DNA of 64,000 nt. Source: Agelaius tricolor (Eukaryota; Chordata; Aves; Passeriformes; Icteridae). The notes beneath the pieces were generated by a model. It was given only the letters and a program-made list of their open reading frames with translations, was not told the origin of the DNA and did not search any database. The translations under genes and the position numbers were made by a program. The DNA lies in assembly GCA_023055355.1 (NCBI GenBank), contig JALJCS010000028.1, positions 4,340,418 to 4,404,417 on the forward strand, read 5' to 3'. Positions within the stretch are counted from its first letter, which is position 1, and each line of letters starts with the position of its first letter. Below are positions 46,001 to 57,127 of the stretch, piece after piece.

Positions 46001-48131
46001 ATCTGGGGAGCCATTAGGAGGCATGGTTTGCTGTGCTGCACAGCCCCTGTGCTGTCTGGAATGGTGACACATGGGTTCAGTGGGATTTCTTTGGATTGCA
46101 GAGTGCAAGTCAGCCTCGGCTGTCCCACGCAGAGATGTTGGAGGATTATCCCCACTACCCTGATATCCATGATCTGGACCTCACATTGCTGAACCCTCGC
46201 ATGATAGTGGTAAGAGATGCACTGCAGTGTGACAGTCCCTCCTCAGATCTATTTACAACTGTCCAAAGCTTTTAAAAAACATTGAGGGCATGTTTTAATA
46301 CACTCTTTGGTGCAGTAACCAACATCCTGTGCTCCTCAAGCACTCAGCCTTCTCTGCATGTGGAAATCCCCTGCTATGAGGTGTCCATTGGTGCTTTACT
46401 TCTAGGATAAGGTGTTGCCTGTCCAGTTTAACTTCTCAACAAACCAAACCAAAAGAATGTCATATTTGTGCAGAAATAGAGGATGACCACAGTCAAATAC
46501 TCTGTCCAGGCATCAGTGCCATGGAGGACTTGCAGGAGTTGCATGTTAGTAATTCCCAGAGACATTGAAAATGCCTCTTGTAAATAACATGATTGCTTTT
46601 CTTTCTTAGGATGTCACCCCATACATGAACCCATCACCCTTTACTGTCTCTCCAAATACTCATGTGTCACAAGTCTTCAACCTGTTCAGGACAATGGGAC
46701 TCAGGCATTTACCAGTTGTGAATGCAGTTGGAGAGGTGAGTCCTTGGCTTGGCTTAGCTGAGCAAGGAAGCCACAGTGTTTGTGCAACATTTTCCATCTT
46801 TGGGACAGTTAAGATCTCTTTTAACATCAAACAGAAAGGTTTTAAAGAGATCAGAATAGGATTTTTTTAGGGCCCTGAATGCTTGATTACTGTGACTTTG
46901 TTGGCATCTTTTGTGTCCTACCTGTTTCCCCTTTACCTGCAAAGAGCAGGACATGCATCTCTCCTGTCTCAGGTGTGCAGCCTGTAGAAGCTGTCCCACT
47001 TTTCTATCTGTTGAGAGGCCCTGAGCTCATCAGAGGCCACTAATTTGCCTTTCCTTTCACAGCTTTATTCAAGGCTAAGAGCAAAATTTCCTGTCTGTTG
47101 GGGCAAGAGGTTTTTCTGTTGTATTCTATTTCTGCTCACAGGAGCAGCAAAGCAAAGGAGAGTTTAAATGGTTTGTGCTTGACTCATTGTCCCTTTGCCA
47201 TCTACAGTGCTCAGAAACAGTCAGTAGATGTCAGCAACCTCCTGTAACCACTATGAGAAACTGTTTCCCCTAAGCCTGACCTGGTCTGTGTGGGGCAGCG
47301 CTGCTTTTTCTGCCTCAGGGTTCCCATAGTTACTCTGCAGGGCCTGTGAGTTGCAAATGAGATGTTAACTTACTCCATTTTAGTCCAAGATGCTCTTGTG
47401 GTACTAGAGAACAGCCTAGTTCTGAACTGTTCCCATGTGTAAAACAGAGAGGTGTTTCACCAGCTGAGATGCATGGTTTGACTTTATCCACAGCAGGCTG
47501 GGAGAGGGTCCCTTTGCCTCCTGCCACTGTACCTTAGCTAGTCTTGACCATTCCTCTGTTTTGGTCTCTAGAGCTTCCTTGAATGTATGTGACAAGAGCT
47601 ATCTGAAGTCATGCCATGTGGAGCACCAGAAATGTGTAGAATGAAGCCCTAAAGGACAGCTTTGTTCTTTCCAATTGCAGTTTTTACTTCCCAAAGGATT
47701 TTACATCCTTATGCTGTCTGACATGGAAAGGATTTCCCTTCCTAGGCAGAGGGTCCTACTGGTGCCAGGCACCACAGCAATGGTTGAGCTGTTTGTTTGG
47801 GTGTTGTTGTTTGGTTGGGTGTAGTTAAATCAGCATTCTTGCCTGAACAGTAAGTGGTGGTAGAGGGAGGAACGTTGTCTCTGTGAATTTCACCTTGAAC
47901 CTGCTCTAACTCAGCATTGATCAAGAACTGCTCTCAGGTTTCCTCTTTTTGGGTTGTTAAAAAGAATGACCACTTTATTATGGATGTCTTTCAGTGGCAC
48001 ATCTGTGATACAAACTTGTATCTTTTCTTCTTCTTTCCTTCCTGTCTAAGGTTGTTGGGATAATCACTCGGCACAACCTGACCCACGAATTCCTGCAGGC
48101 AAGACTGAGGCAGCACTATCAGACCATCTGA
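34095..48131 (+). CDS. CLCN6: Chloride/proton exchanger ClC-6
   Basis: Late-endosomal 2Cl-/H+ antiporter. Twenty-three exons: 34095-34172, 34946-35005, 36044-36109, 36638-36703, 37360-37426, 37823-37929, 38162-38288, 38858-38925, 39022-39080, 39686-39818, 40232-40345, 40548-40714, 41585-41711, 42093-42219, 42536-42689, 42784-42943, 43089-43195, 43768-43954, 44375-44532, 45296-45452, 46102-46209, 46610-46735, 48051-48131. They total 2604 nt (867 aa plus stop; human 869), all with GT-AG junctions and consistent phase. The N terminus has a Cys cluster ([10 protein letters not shown]), then a long CLC membrane domain with GKEGP, whose gating Glu is residue 197 (human Glu200), and LFSLEEG, whose proton Glu is residue 264 (human Glu267). 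Two cytosolic CBS domains follow, from about [12 protein letters not shown] and [12 protein letters not shown], ending RQHYQTI. The N-terminal Cys run is three residues shorter than human by my alignment. The gene appears intact. Confidence 0.97.
36205..36303 (+). mobile_element. CR1 LINE 3' end fragment
   Basis: Contains CCATGGCAGGGGGGTGGAA, CTTTAAGGTCCCTTCCAACC and the terminal ATTCTGTG repeated twice (CATTCTGTGATTCTGTG), the hallmark 3' end of bird CR1 elements. It lies in CLCN6 intron 3. Only about 100 bp remain, as expected of 5'-truncated copies. Confidence 0.9.
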
Positions 48132-51095
48132 TGTCCCTGCCCCTCTGTCAGTGTGGTTCCTCCCTCTCCAAGCTGGCACACATGCTCGCATCCTGCTTGG
48201 ACCACACAAGGCCCAAGACCTCCCGTTTGGCTTCTCACGTGCATATCAAGCCTGGGGAACTGGAAAACATTTTGCTAGCCAGAGAATTAGAGGAGCTGCC
48301 TGAGCCCAGAGCTGTAGATTGGCCTCAGGCACTTGGTTTGACAACTCTTGATCCAGGTGTTTCCTTCCCCTGCCCCCCAGTTATCTCTTTCCATCAGATG
48401 TTGTCCTGACACTGTGTGTTCTGACATTTTATTTTGGGGTTTTTTGAAGAGTTGGAAAAAAGAGCCATTTCCCTCCACTGTGTCCTGGGCAAAGAACTGC
48501 AGTGTCCTTCCCTTCCTCCTGTGTGACTCCCTTTTCTTCTTCCTCCCTTGTTCCTGCAACTGTTGCCTTATTTGTGTGAGAAGGGAGTTACTGTCACTAC
48601 TGAGAGGAGATACTGAAGTTTGCAGATATCAGCTGCTCTAGAGGATGGTTTCTTGCAAAAGCAGTTTTAAAAAATTCAGCGTTTTGGAAATGTACCTGTC
48701 TTTGCAAATGTTCCCCTTTGCCCATATTTTTTCACTCTGGCTTCATTTGTTCTTAATTTCTTTCCTTTCATGGGGAAATGTTTCTGCTGTGATGTTTTTG
48801 ATAGCAGATGACTTTTGAGAGCAGCTCAAAATGGTTACACTTCAGTTACTGTTTGGGTTTATAAATATTTAATACATTTACAAACATCTCAGAAAAAGGA
48901 GATCTCTTCCCTGTTAGCTGTTGCTGTTATCTCCCTGTAAGAGACTCTTCTAAGATGCTTGGTGGCACTTCACTTTGACATTCCTGCATTTCTTGGCATT
49001 TGTAGGCACTTTGTCCCTGCACTGCTCAAACAGTGAGAGCCTGGGGCACCTTTCCAGCTGGAGTCAGAGACCAGGGAACTCCACATCCTGAGAGCATGGA
49101 GAAATGTTGCTTTGTGGAAGCAAATAGAACTGAGAAAAGCTGTCTCTGGGCTTGGTTGAATTATCTCTGTGTCATGAGGGGAGTTGCTGTAGTTCCAGGC
49201 TGCCATAGGGAGGGCTACTTGGTGCTGGTGACTAAGGCAGGATCTCCTGCAGGTGATAAGTGGGGCTGTCTGTGCTCTGAAAATGCTTGGGATAATGTTT
49301 GCAACAATCTGTAAGGGTAAAAGCAGCCCTCAGGAGCCAGTTGCAGCCAGTTCAGTGCTTTAGCAGGTACCATCCTGGCCAGCACCTGTACTGTTCCAGC
49401 AGGCACCTGCCCTGCTGAGTTCCCTGTGCAGATAACCCTCAGTGGGAAGCCAGTGCTGTGCCTCAGGGACTGCAGAGCTGATTGGCTTGATAAAGCACAG
49501 AGCATTCTCTCAGCCAGGATACATGGGCAATGTATTCCAGAAAAGCTCCTACACAGCCTCTGAGCTCTGCACTTAACCTGTTGTCTGCCATAAGGTGGGA
49601 ATTGGGACAGAAGGCAGACTCTGTTGATTTTCTGTATTTCCTTAGAGCATAGGAGTTGGCATCAGGTACTACCCTTGATTTGTGAATTCTTTCCCTGTAA
49701 GTAGAGTGAGGATGGTTGTTCTGTCTGGATAGTCTCTGCAGGTGTTGTCTGAAATGTTCCCTGAGCTCTGGTCTTACACTGAGCTGTCCCAGCAAACTTC
49801 CAGCACCCATTTGCACTCCCTGAAGCTGGGCTGTAGGTTTGAAATATGCTTATGTTAGGCTACCTTTCATTCAAAGGATTTGTGCTCCTGGGTAATTATG
49901 AATCACAGGAACCCTGCTTTTGTGGGATTTCAGATCACTTAGGTGGAACTGGCAATCCTGTACTGTTAGAACACCTGTCAAGAATGTCCTGTGTCTCCCC
50001 ATGACAAATGTTTCTCCTCTTGATCATGTTGAGTGTGTGTGTGTGGAAGGGAAGGTTCCTTCTCTTCCTGCACATGAGTAAGGCTCTCCTTAGGTTGTTT
50101 GCCTTGAGCTGGTCCTGTTTTATTCCTGTGCACAACTGGCAGGGTGTTTTGCTGCAGGATGTCTTTGTCATTGCTGCTGAGACTGGAGTTGGGCAATCCA
50201 GACAAATCAGGCTGGAGAATCTTAGCAAGGTTTTTCTGGGCACCAGGTGCTTCCCCATGAGAAGGCACTTTGCCTTCAACCTGTTGGCAGCACTGTCTGC
50301 TCTGCCTGGGCATCTTATTCAAATGTTTCAGCTGAAAAACACCCTTTCATTCTCTCAGTAATGACATTTTCAATGAGGATGGTGGATGACCCTGTCAGCT
50401 GCTTTAAAGGGAATTCTCAGTGTGCAATTATTGTTCTGGAGCCTGCAGAAAAGGAATTACAAGTTCACCTGACATTTGGAGATGCAGTATTTCCCTTCTG
50501 ATGAGGACTGATGCCAAGGGATTTGTGTTGAATCAGTCTTCTCACACTTCAGTTACTTAAACCCTTTCTTACAACACACTTACTGCTTCTACCCTGGCTC
50601 TAGTTGCTAAGTGATTTACTAAGAAACTTATTCTAACATAGGTGCCAGGAACATTTGAACAGAGCAACACTAAGGGAAAAATAACCCAGAACTGGGTTAG
50701 TTCTGATGGCAAGGTTAGGGGGTTAGTCTGGGGCCTTCCTCCTTGCCTTGTGGCTTCCTGTGCAGTGTTAATTATGCAGTTTTGAATTATTAATTACTGT
50801 GAACCATTCCAATGGTATCAACTTACCTTTCCATTTGGTTTTTTTTTGCACTGTTTTTTGTTATGAAATGATGTAAGCTAATTCCATGGTGTGTGTATAT
50901 AAATTGTATTTTTTTTATAATTTGTATGAATATATTTTTATTTGAACAATGGCACTTGGGAAGTATTCATGTAGCTGTAACATGTCTGAGAGTAAAATGT
51001 TTGTGTGTCTCCTTCAGCACTTTCAAGGCCTTTTGATGTTTCTAGTATTGTTTTATTTTTGCCCTTTATGATAATAAAACGAGTAGAACATGGCA
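48132..51095 (+). other. CLCN6: Probable CLCN6 3'UTR
   Basis: After the CLCN6 stop there is about 2.9 kb without any splice-supported exon, ending at AATAAA (51073-51078). Open frames inside, such as 49463-49816 on the minus strand, show no family features. A closer AT-rich stretch near 48860 lacks a good AATAAA, so one long 3'UTR is the simplest reading; its full extent needs transcript data. Confidence 0.6.
51073..51078 (+). terminator. CLCN6: CLCN6 poly(A) signal
   Basis: AATAAA in the context GATAATAAAACGAG, preceded by a T/A-rich 3'UTR end and followed by a GT-containing stretch. It is the best-formed plus-strand signal after the CLCN6 stop. Confidence 0.65.
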
Positions 51096-51636
51096 ACATC
51101 CAAGAGCATGATTTGGGGTAGTTGAGTCGTTGCTATTTATGAGCTGTCTGGATCTCACAGTTTGTACAGAAGGTGCTCTTAGACTGGGCAGAGAGGAATG
51201 GCTGTGATCCATTAGCTTGTGACCACTGCAGTTCCACACTCTCACCACAGCTGTTTCAAAGGAGGGAATTGCCATGTTTGACAAGGAGCTAAATTGTGCA
51301 CGTTGTGCTGCTTTTCTTACCTGGAACTCACCAGTAAGTTAATGAAAGAGGTTAAAACTACAGTGTGTCACCTCTTGTTTTACACTTGGCTTCCCAGGGT
51401 GTGAAGGATCTTAATTTCATCTTGAATATTTATTTAGTTTGTGCCTATCTTTCCTGCTTTGTCCTGCTGTCTCCTTACAGAAAAGAATTAGTGACAATTT
51501 TTGAGCTTTCATCTCATTTTGGCTTACAAGCCAAAAATGTAAGTACAGTCTTGGAGCTCTGTAGAAATACCTGACCCAAAAGCTCCCTGCCTTTCCTTGT
51601 TTCTGTGCCTCAGGGGCTGGGTTCTACAAGATGCAC

Positions 51637-52436
51637 ATAGTACAGCTGTTGTACAGAATATACAGCTGCTGTACAGAATGTACAGATGTTGTACAGAGTG
51701 TACAGCTGCTGTACAGAATGTACAGATGCTGTACAGAATATACGGATGTACAGAATGTGCAGCTGCTGCACAGAATATACAGATGCTGTACACAATGTGC
51801 AGATGCTGTACAGAATGTGCAGATGCTGTACAGAATGTACAGCTGTTGTACAGAACGTACAGCTGCTGCACAGAATGTACAGATGTTGCACAGAATGTAC
51901 AGATGTTGCACACAATATACAGATGCTGTTCAGAATATGCAGCTGCTGTACACAATATGCAGCTGCTGTACACAATGTACAGCTGCTGTACAGAATGTAC
52001 AGATGTTGCACAGAATGTACAGATGTTGCACACAATATACAGCTGCTGTACAGAATGTACAGATGTTGCACAGAATGTACAGATGTTGCACAGAATGTAC
52101 AGATGTTGCACACAATATACAGCTGCTGTACAGAATGTACAGATGTTGCACAGAATGTACAGATGTTGCACACAATATACAGCTGCTGTACAGAATATGC
52201 AGCTGCTGCACACAATGTACAGCTGCTGTACACAATATACAGCTGCTGTATAGAATGTACAGCTGCTGCACACAATGTACAGCTGCTGTACACAATATAC
52301 AGCTGCTGTACACAATGTACAGCTGCTGTACACAATATGCAGCTGCTGTATAGAATGTACAGCTGCTGTACACTATATGCAGCTGCTGTACACAATGTAC
52401 AGCTGCTGCACCCAATATGCAGCTGCTGCACTGATG
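51637..52436. repeat. 20-bp minisatellite, about 40 copies, with a near-palindromic unit
   Basis: Units alternate between types such as GTACAGCTGCTGTACAGAAT and AATGTACAGATGTTGCACAG, always at 20-bp spacing. The core GTACAGC-T-GCTGTAC is a perfect 7-bp inverted repeat around one base. Higher-order blocks are visible, for example a repeated three-unit pattern between 51985 and 52190. No unit contains a stop in several frames, so frames of 169-373 codons open on both strands; these are by-products of the repeat. It begins about 550 bp past the CLCN6 poly(A) signal. Confidence 0.95.
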
Positions 52437-55400
52437 CACACACTCTGAGGCACTCTAACACAGAGTTGGCCAGCAGCTTGTCTGGCTCTGCCCTCTGGCT
52501 CTCCCTTGCTGGGTGTGTAATGCCAGGGAAAGCCTGAGATGGGTAAAACCATCTCTTGGGAGGGAATGGCAGAAAATGTGATTTGAGGAGCTCAAGAAGT
52601 GCCACAGAGGGCTTAACTAAGCAAGGAATAGGAAGGATACCCTGGCAGGGGTGGGAAGGAGTCATCAGGAGAAGGGACTGGGGGAACTCTGCTTCACCTT
52701 GTGTTGCCTTTGATTGTAAATGCAGCAGCACAGGAGGGAATGGGAGAGGTTTATAGCCTCATTGAAACCATGCATCATTGTCCCTGTAATGACACACTGG
52801 GGCTCTAGCAGAAAAAAATCAGTGGTGTTCAGTGAGATTATTATTATTTTTTTTAATTTTTGCTTTGCTAGCAGGACACAAGCTGCCTCTTCAGTGTGTG
52901 GGCATTCCCAGTTGTGAATCATGCAGCAGGCACTGGGAGGAACAGAGGGTGCCTGCCTGGAGCCTTGGCTGTTGCAGGGCTGTGAGAAGAGGGTGAAGCT
53001 GCTCTTGTTGTCCAGGGTGCTGAAGGGCTTTTCAGCAGCAGGGGCATACACTCAGTCTGCTCTGCATCCACTGTTCAAATGCAGTGTCTGAAAAGGCTCA
53101 TTGGGAGCTGGGATGAGATGTCTGGGAAGGCAGGGGAGTCAGTGAGGTTTGGATGTTGAGATAATGTCACTGTCATATTTTCTGAAAAATCCCTTCGCCA
53201 GGATTTCTTCTCCTGGGAAGCTGAGAAGCCTCAGAAAAGAAGGAAAATAATAATTATCTGCTTCTCCCTGTTTTGCTGCTTTGGAATGTGGTCTAGATAT
53301 TGTTTACCAACTGGTCAATGTTTGATTGGTTTCAGGTGAATTGGTTTTATTTAATGACCAATGACTCTGAGGAGTCAGTCATGAGTTTTTCATTATGGTT
53401 CTTGTTACACCTTCTGTCTGTATCCTTCTCTTTCTTTAGTATAGTTGTAGTATAGTATTCTTTTAATATAATATAATATCATAAAATAATAAATCAGCCT
53501 TCTGAGAACATAAACTCAGATTCTCATCTCTCACCTCATCCTGGAAACCCTCACAAACTCAACAAGATAACAGTTTAACAGTGAGTAGGATGTCCCTTTC
53601 TCCAGGCTGTTTCAATTGCTGTGTATGCTTTAACACACATCTTACTGATACTTTAAGCATTTTAAAGTAGAGCCTGGAACCCATATATAGCAGTTTCAGT
53701 AGAAAACAATACTGTGTTAAAACTCATGACTAACATCTCAGACATGACAACCTTGAGCCTTTTGACTCCCCCAGCAGCTCTTTGATGCCTATACTAGAGA
53801 ATATCTCTCTGGGATGGCTGGATTAAAAAACACCAGTTTTATTCTTCTTTTCTTGTATTCCAATTCCCAGCACAGCAGGCCTGACTCTAGTTGCCTTCCC
53901 ACCACCTTCTGTTGGCTTAAACTTCACCTCCTCCCGAGAGGGATTGTGCTGGTTTTCTGAGAGAACAGTCAGGAGATGGTAATAGAGGGGGAAAGTCTTA
54001 CAAATCTTCCTTCCTTCCCACATAGAAGTGTGGGACACACTTATCAAGCAGATATCAATCAGCAAAGGCCCTTGGGGACCAAGATTCAGGAGAAGTAAAT
54101 CAAGCAAGCTGGTTGTGGCCAGACTGGGATGTGAACTGGCACAGCTCCACGTCTCCCTGCAGCAGTGGAGGGTGGGTGTGTGCCCTGGCCTTCACTTCTG
54201 ATTTCTTAGAGAAACCAAGCAGTGCTGACAGCTCCTCTTGGCGTTCTTGCCTGCCAACTTGGATTTCAGTGGAAGCATTTTGTTTAGTGGGAAGCTGGCT
54301 AGGGATAGTGCAGTGTCTGAGGGGCAGAGAAACCATCAAATCTAATTTACAAATATACTTGCTGTGCCAAGCAGGCCCCTATTCCAGACAAGGCTCTTGC
54401 CTTTCAGAGTGCATGGAGCACACTAATGGAATTACTGGGTTTCAGAGTCCAAAGGAAAGCAAGCTGCTGAATTGTGCATGGCCAATAATGGGTGCTGCCA
54501 AACACTGTTCAGAAGTTACAATGAAGTCTGGCAAGGCAGGAGGTGGCAAATGTCATTAGAGCTGTGTGCAGGGTGTTAGCCTGGTCCTTCTCTGCTCCCA
54601 CTGGGATATTTCTTCATTTACATGATGGCTGTTCACGAGATTGCTCCCTGCTCTCTCTGATCCAGCTCTCCCAGCACCAGTGATGTTCTCTGCCTGTGGA
54701 GCTGATCAGTGTTGAGTTTCTCCCATTCAGCTTTTCCCAGTGCTTACTCCTGAGTGCAGCACTATTCTGACCTGGCTGCAGGATTTCCCTGAGGGTGCTT
54801 TAGAGCTCAGGGTGTGTATGGGAGTAGCAGTAAAAATCCAGTCAGAGATGCTTTTTTCCTCGATTGCTTACCCTCCAGTAGGTTCTCCCAGACTGCAGGG
54901 TCTATTAACTCACTGTCTGCAAGCTAATACAGACTTGTTCCACCAGGAACTGGCTTGCTGCTAATACTGGACCCACCTGGCTTTAGGTCAGGAAGCATTG
55001 CCTCTTCTTGCCATTTTTAGCACATTCCACTGAACTAATCAGTGTTTTGTGCCTTGAGGGACTGACAGGGAGGGACAATTTACAGTGTCTGTGCAAGCTG
55101 TGCTTGACTGGGTAAAGTTCAGCTCCAGCTATTGTTAGAGTCCATGAATTGTTTTTCCTTTCAGCAGCACAGGGGAAGTCAGGCTGTTGCTCATTGCTGG
55201 TGTGGAGGGATCCACCTGCATGTTCCCATCGGCTGCAGTGGGTGTGTTTGGAAAGCCTTTGAAGAAGACAAAGCCCCATTGTCCCCTCAAGGGCTCCCCA
55301 AAGGGTGACTTCACACCCCCATGATCTGTGAAATTGAGAAATTGCAAAGTCACTGTATTTTACATTGCAGAGATGTCCCATGGATGCTGCTGGGAATCTC

Positions 55401-56930
55401 AGCCTGAGAATTTATTCTTCTGTCAGGGAAACCTGTGTGAACACCATTCCACAAAATATTTTATCTGTAGCTGGTGCTGCTGGAAGGAGAGGATTTGTAT
55501 CACACTGTGGTTTCCTGTTGGAGTGTTCCAAAATTAGTCCCTCAGATTGGACTTCTGCCCTTCTTCCCTAGGAAAGAATCACAAGGCCCAGTGTGGAGAG
55601 GAGCACACAGACCCCTCTTGGAGGCCATGTCAGCACTGCAGGGAGTGACTGGGAGGGTGGCTTATCACAAATGTGATGTGTGACATGAGCCTTATCAAAG
55701 TGTTGCAGCAGCCTTAGCTGTGACTGGCCTTGTGCAAGGAGGGGTGTGTGCTTGAATTTACCCTTTCCCTGGAGCTGTGGCCCCTGAGAGCTGTTGTCAG
55801 CAGCTCTGGAACACCTGCAATCCAATTCCTTATCCTCACCAGGCACTGTTCCTGTCACCTCTGCATAAGCAAAGTCAGAATTGGATTGTTCCAGCTGAAT
55901 CTGTCCTGGTGCTGCCTTCTTAAGCCCTGAACAAGCTTCTGAGGGTACTCAGGTCCATGGGAATGCACTGAGATTCTGGGAATGAGACTCATGAGGTGCT
56001 CAAAATAACACAGTTCCTAGCAGTACATGCAGTCAACCACAGGACAGCTGTGTTGAGCTGGGCTTGATGCCATTGCTGGGGCTCCCATGGGGATCCAAGC
56101 TTTTTCTTCCTTGGGATGCTGACTAAATGTGTTTCTAGCAATATTTCTTTCTTTGGTGGGGTGCTAGAATATGTTTTGGGTCAAATTCATCTCCTAGGTG
56201 TGAAATTTAGCAAGGTTAAATAAACCTTAATCAGACTTCCAGTGTTCCCGTTGGCCATGTTAGAACAACTTTGCAAGGGGCCACTCCCAGAAAGTGATAA
56301 ATGCTTTTTGCAGCAAGCTGCTGTGTAGTTCAGTGATCCCACCTACCCTCTCATGATAATATCCAAACCTTTGAGGATCCTTCAAGAAGAAATTCTGGGA
56401 ATCAGCATCTCAGCCAGGTGCAGAGTGAGACAAGACACAGTTATTGATGTATCTTTCTGTTGATGCTCGGAACCTTTATTGGGTGACTGCTAGAAAGCAT
56501 ATACAATGAATTCCCTTTCCTCCCTCTGGTTATCTTGAAACTTGTGCAGTGTTATGATTTTTATTTATTTCTTTTCATGTAGCTTTTGCTTACTCCAGGC
56601 ATTTGTGGCAGTTCCCATGACTGAATGATTTAAACCAGCAAAAGGACTCTCTTATCACTGAAACCCTGTCTATAGGAGGACTCATGATGATCTTTCAATG
56701 TTAAGCAGGTTTTTTTTTTCCTGCTAACCTGTTAGCATTTCTTACTGCAGAGGAAAAGCCTCTAGTCAAAAACTCATTTTCATTTTTACTAAGTTTTCTC
56801 TGTCTCATGTAAGTAAGATCCAGGCTTGTGGGTACCAGAATATCAATAAAACTTAAGATTTTGACTTTAGGCAAATACAAGAAAATTTAATGCAACAGAC
56901 AGGAGAGAGGTCCAGCACAGATGTCTAATG
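52437..56930. other. Intergenic region between CLCN6 and the natriuretic peptide gene
   Basis: Apart from the LTR at 53165-53564, I see no exon. I looked on both strands for a second natriuretic peptide ring (codons for CFG...RI...GC) and found none outside 57.37-57.45 kb. Open frames such as 54113-54559 have no recognisable features. Confidence 0.6.
53165..53564 (+). mobile_element. Solo ERVK-type LTR, copy 3 (plus orientation)
   Basis: A 400-bp element TGTCACTGTCAT... to ...AAACTCAACA, with the perfect 6-bp duplication AGATAA on both sides (53159-53164 and 53565-53570). It holds a CCAAT-like segment (TGACCAATGA near 53357), a TATA-rich stretch near 53455-53480, and AATAATAAATCAG as poly(A) signal. 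It matches copies 1 and 2 in reverse complement. No internal retroviral genes remain. Confidence 0.92.
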
Positions 56931-56937
56931 TGTTAGT

Positions 56938-56943
56938 TTTATT
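56938..56943 (-). terminator. NPPB: Poly(A) signal of the natriuretic peptide gene
   Basis: TTTATT on the plus strand is AATAAA on the minus strand, about 185 nt beyond the stop codon and shortly after the AU-rich block. Confidence 0.6.
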
Positions 56944-56993
56944 TAAAGATGGTCAGTCAGTGCTAACGTAAGAAATGTTCTTTAAAAAACATC

Positions 56994-57022
56994 AAATAAA
57001 TAAATAAATAAATAAATAAAAA
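56994..57022 (-). promoter_or_regulatory. NPPB: AU-rich element array (ATTTA repeats) in the natriuretic peptide 3'UTR
   Basis: The plus strand shows seven AAAT-type units in a row; read as minus-strand mRNA this is (ATTT)n with overlapping AUUUA pentamers. It falls between the stop codon (57128-57130) and the poly(A) signal (56938-56943). AUUUA repeats in the 3'UTR are a known mark of BNP mRNAs and drive rapid turnover. A simple tetranucleotide microsatellite could look the same. Confidence 0.7.
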
Positions 57023-57127
57023 TAGGAATAACTTTCTGTTGAGGAGCTTGGAAAGCATCTGGCTTTCATCTTGGGAGGAAGGGGTACTGTAAAGCATTCT
57101 TCAGAGCAGGTTCTAGGGAGGTTGATC

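Noticed and set aside
51524..52731. Long open frames on both strands (169-373 codons), Cys-rich, looking like a secreted repeat protein
   Set aside because: They coincide with the 20-bp minisatellite, are open in several frames at once and on both strands, and show no splice or start context. The periodicity explains them fully.
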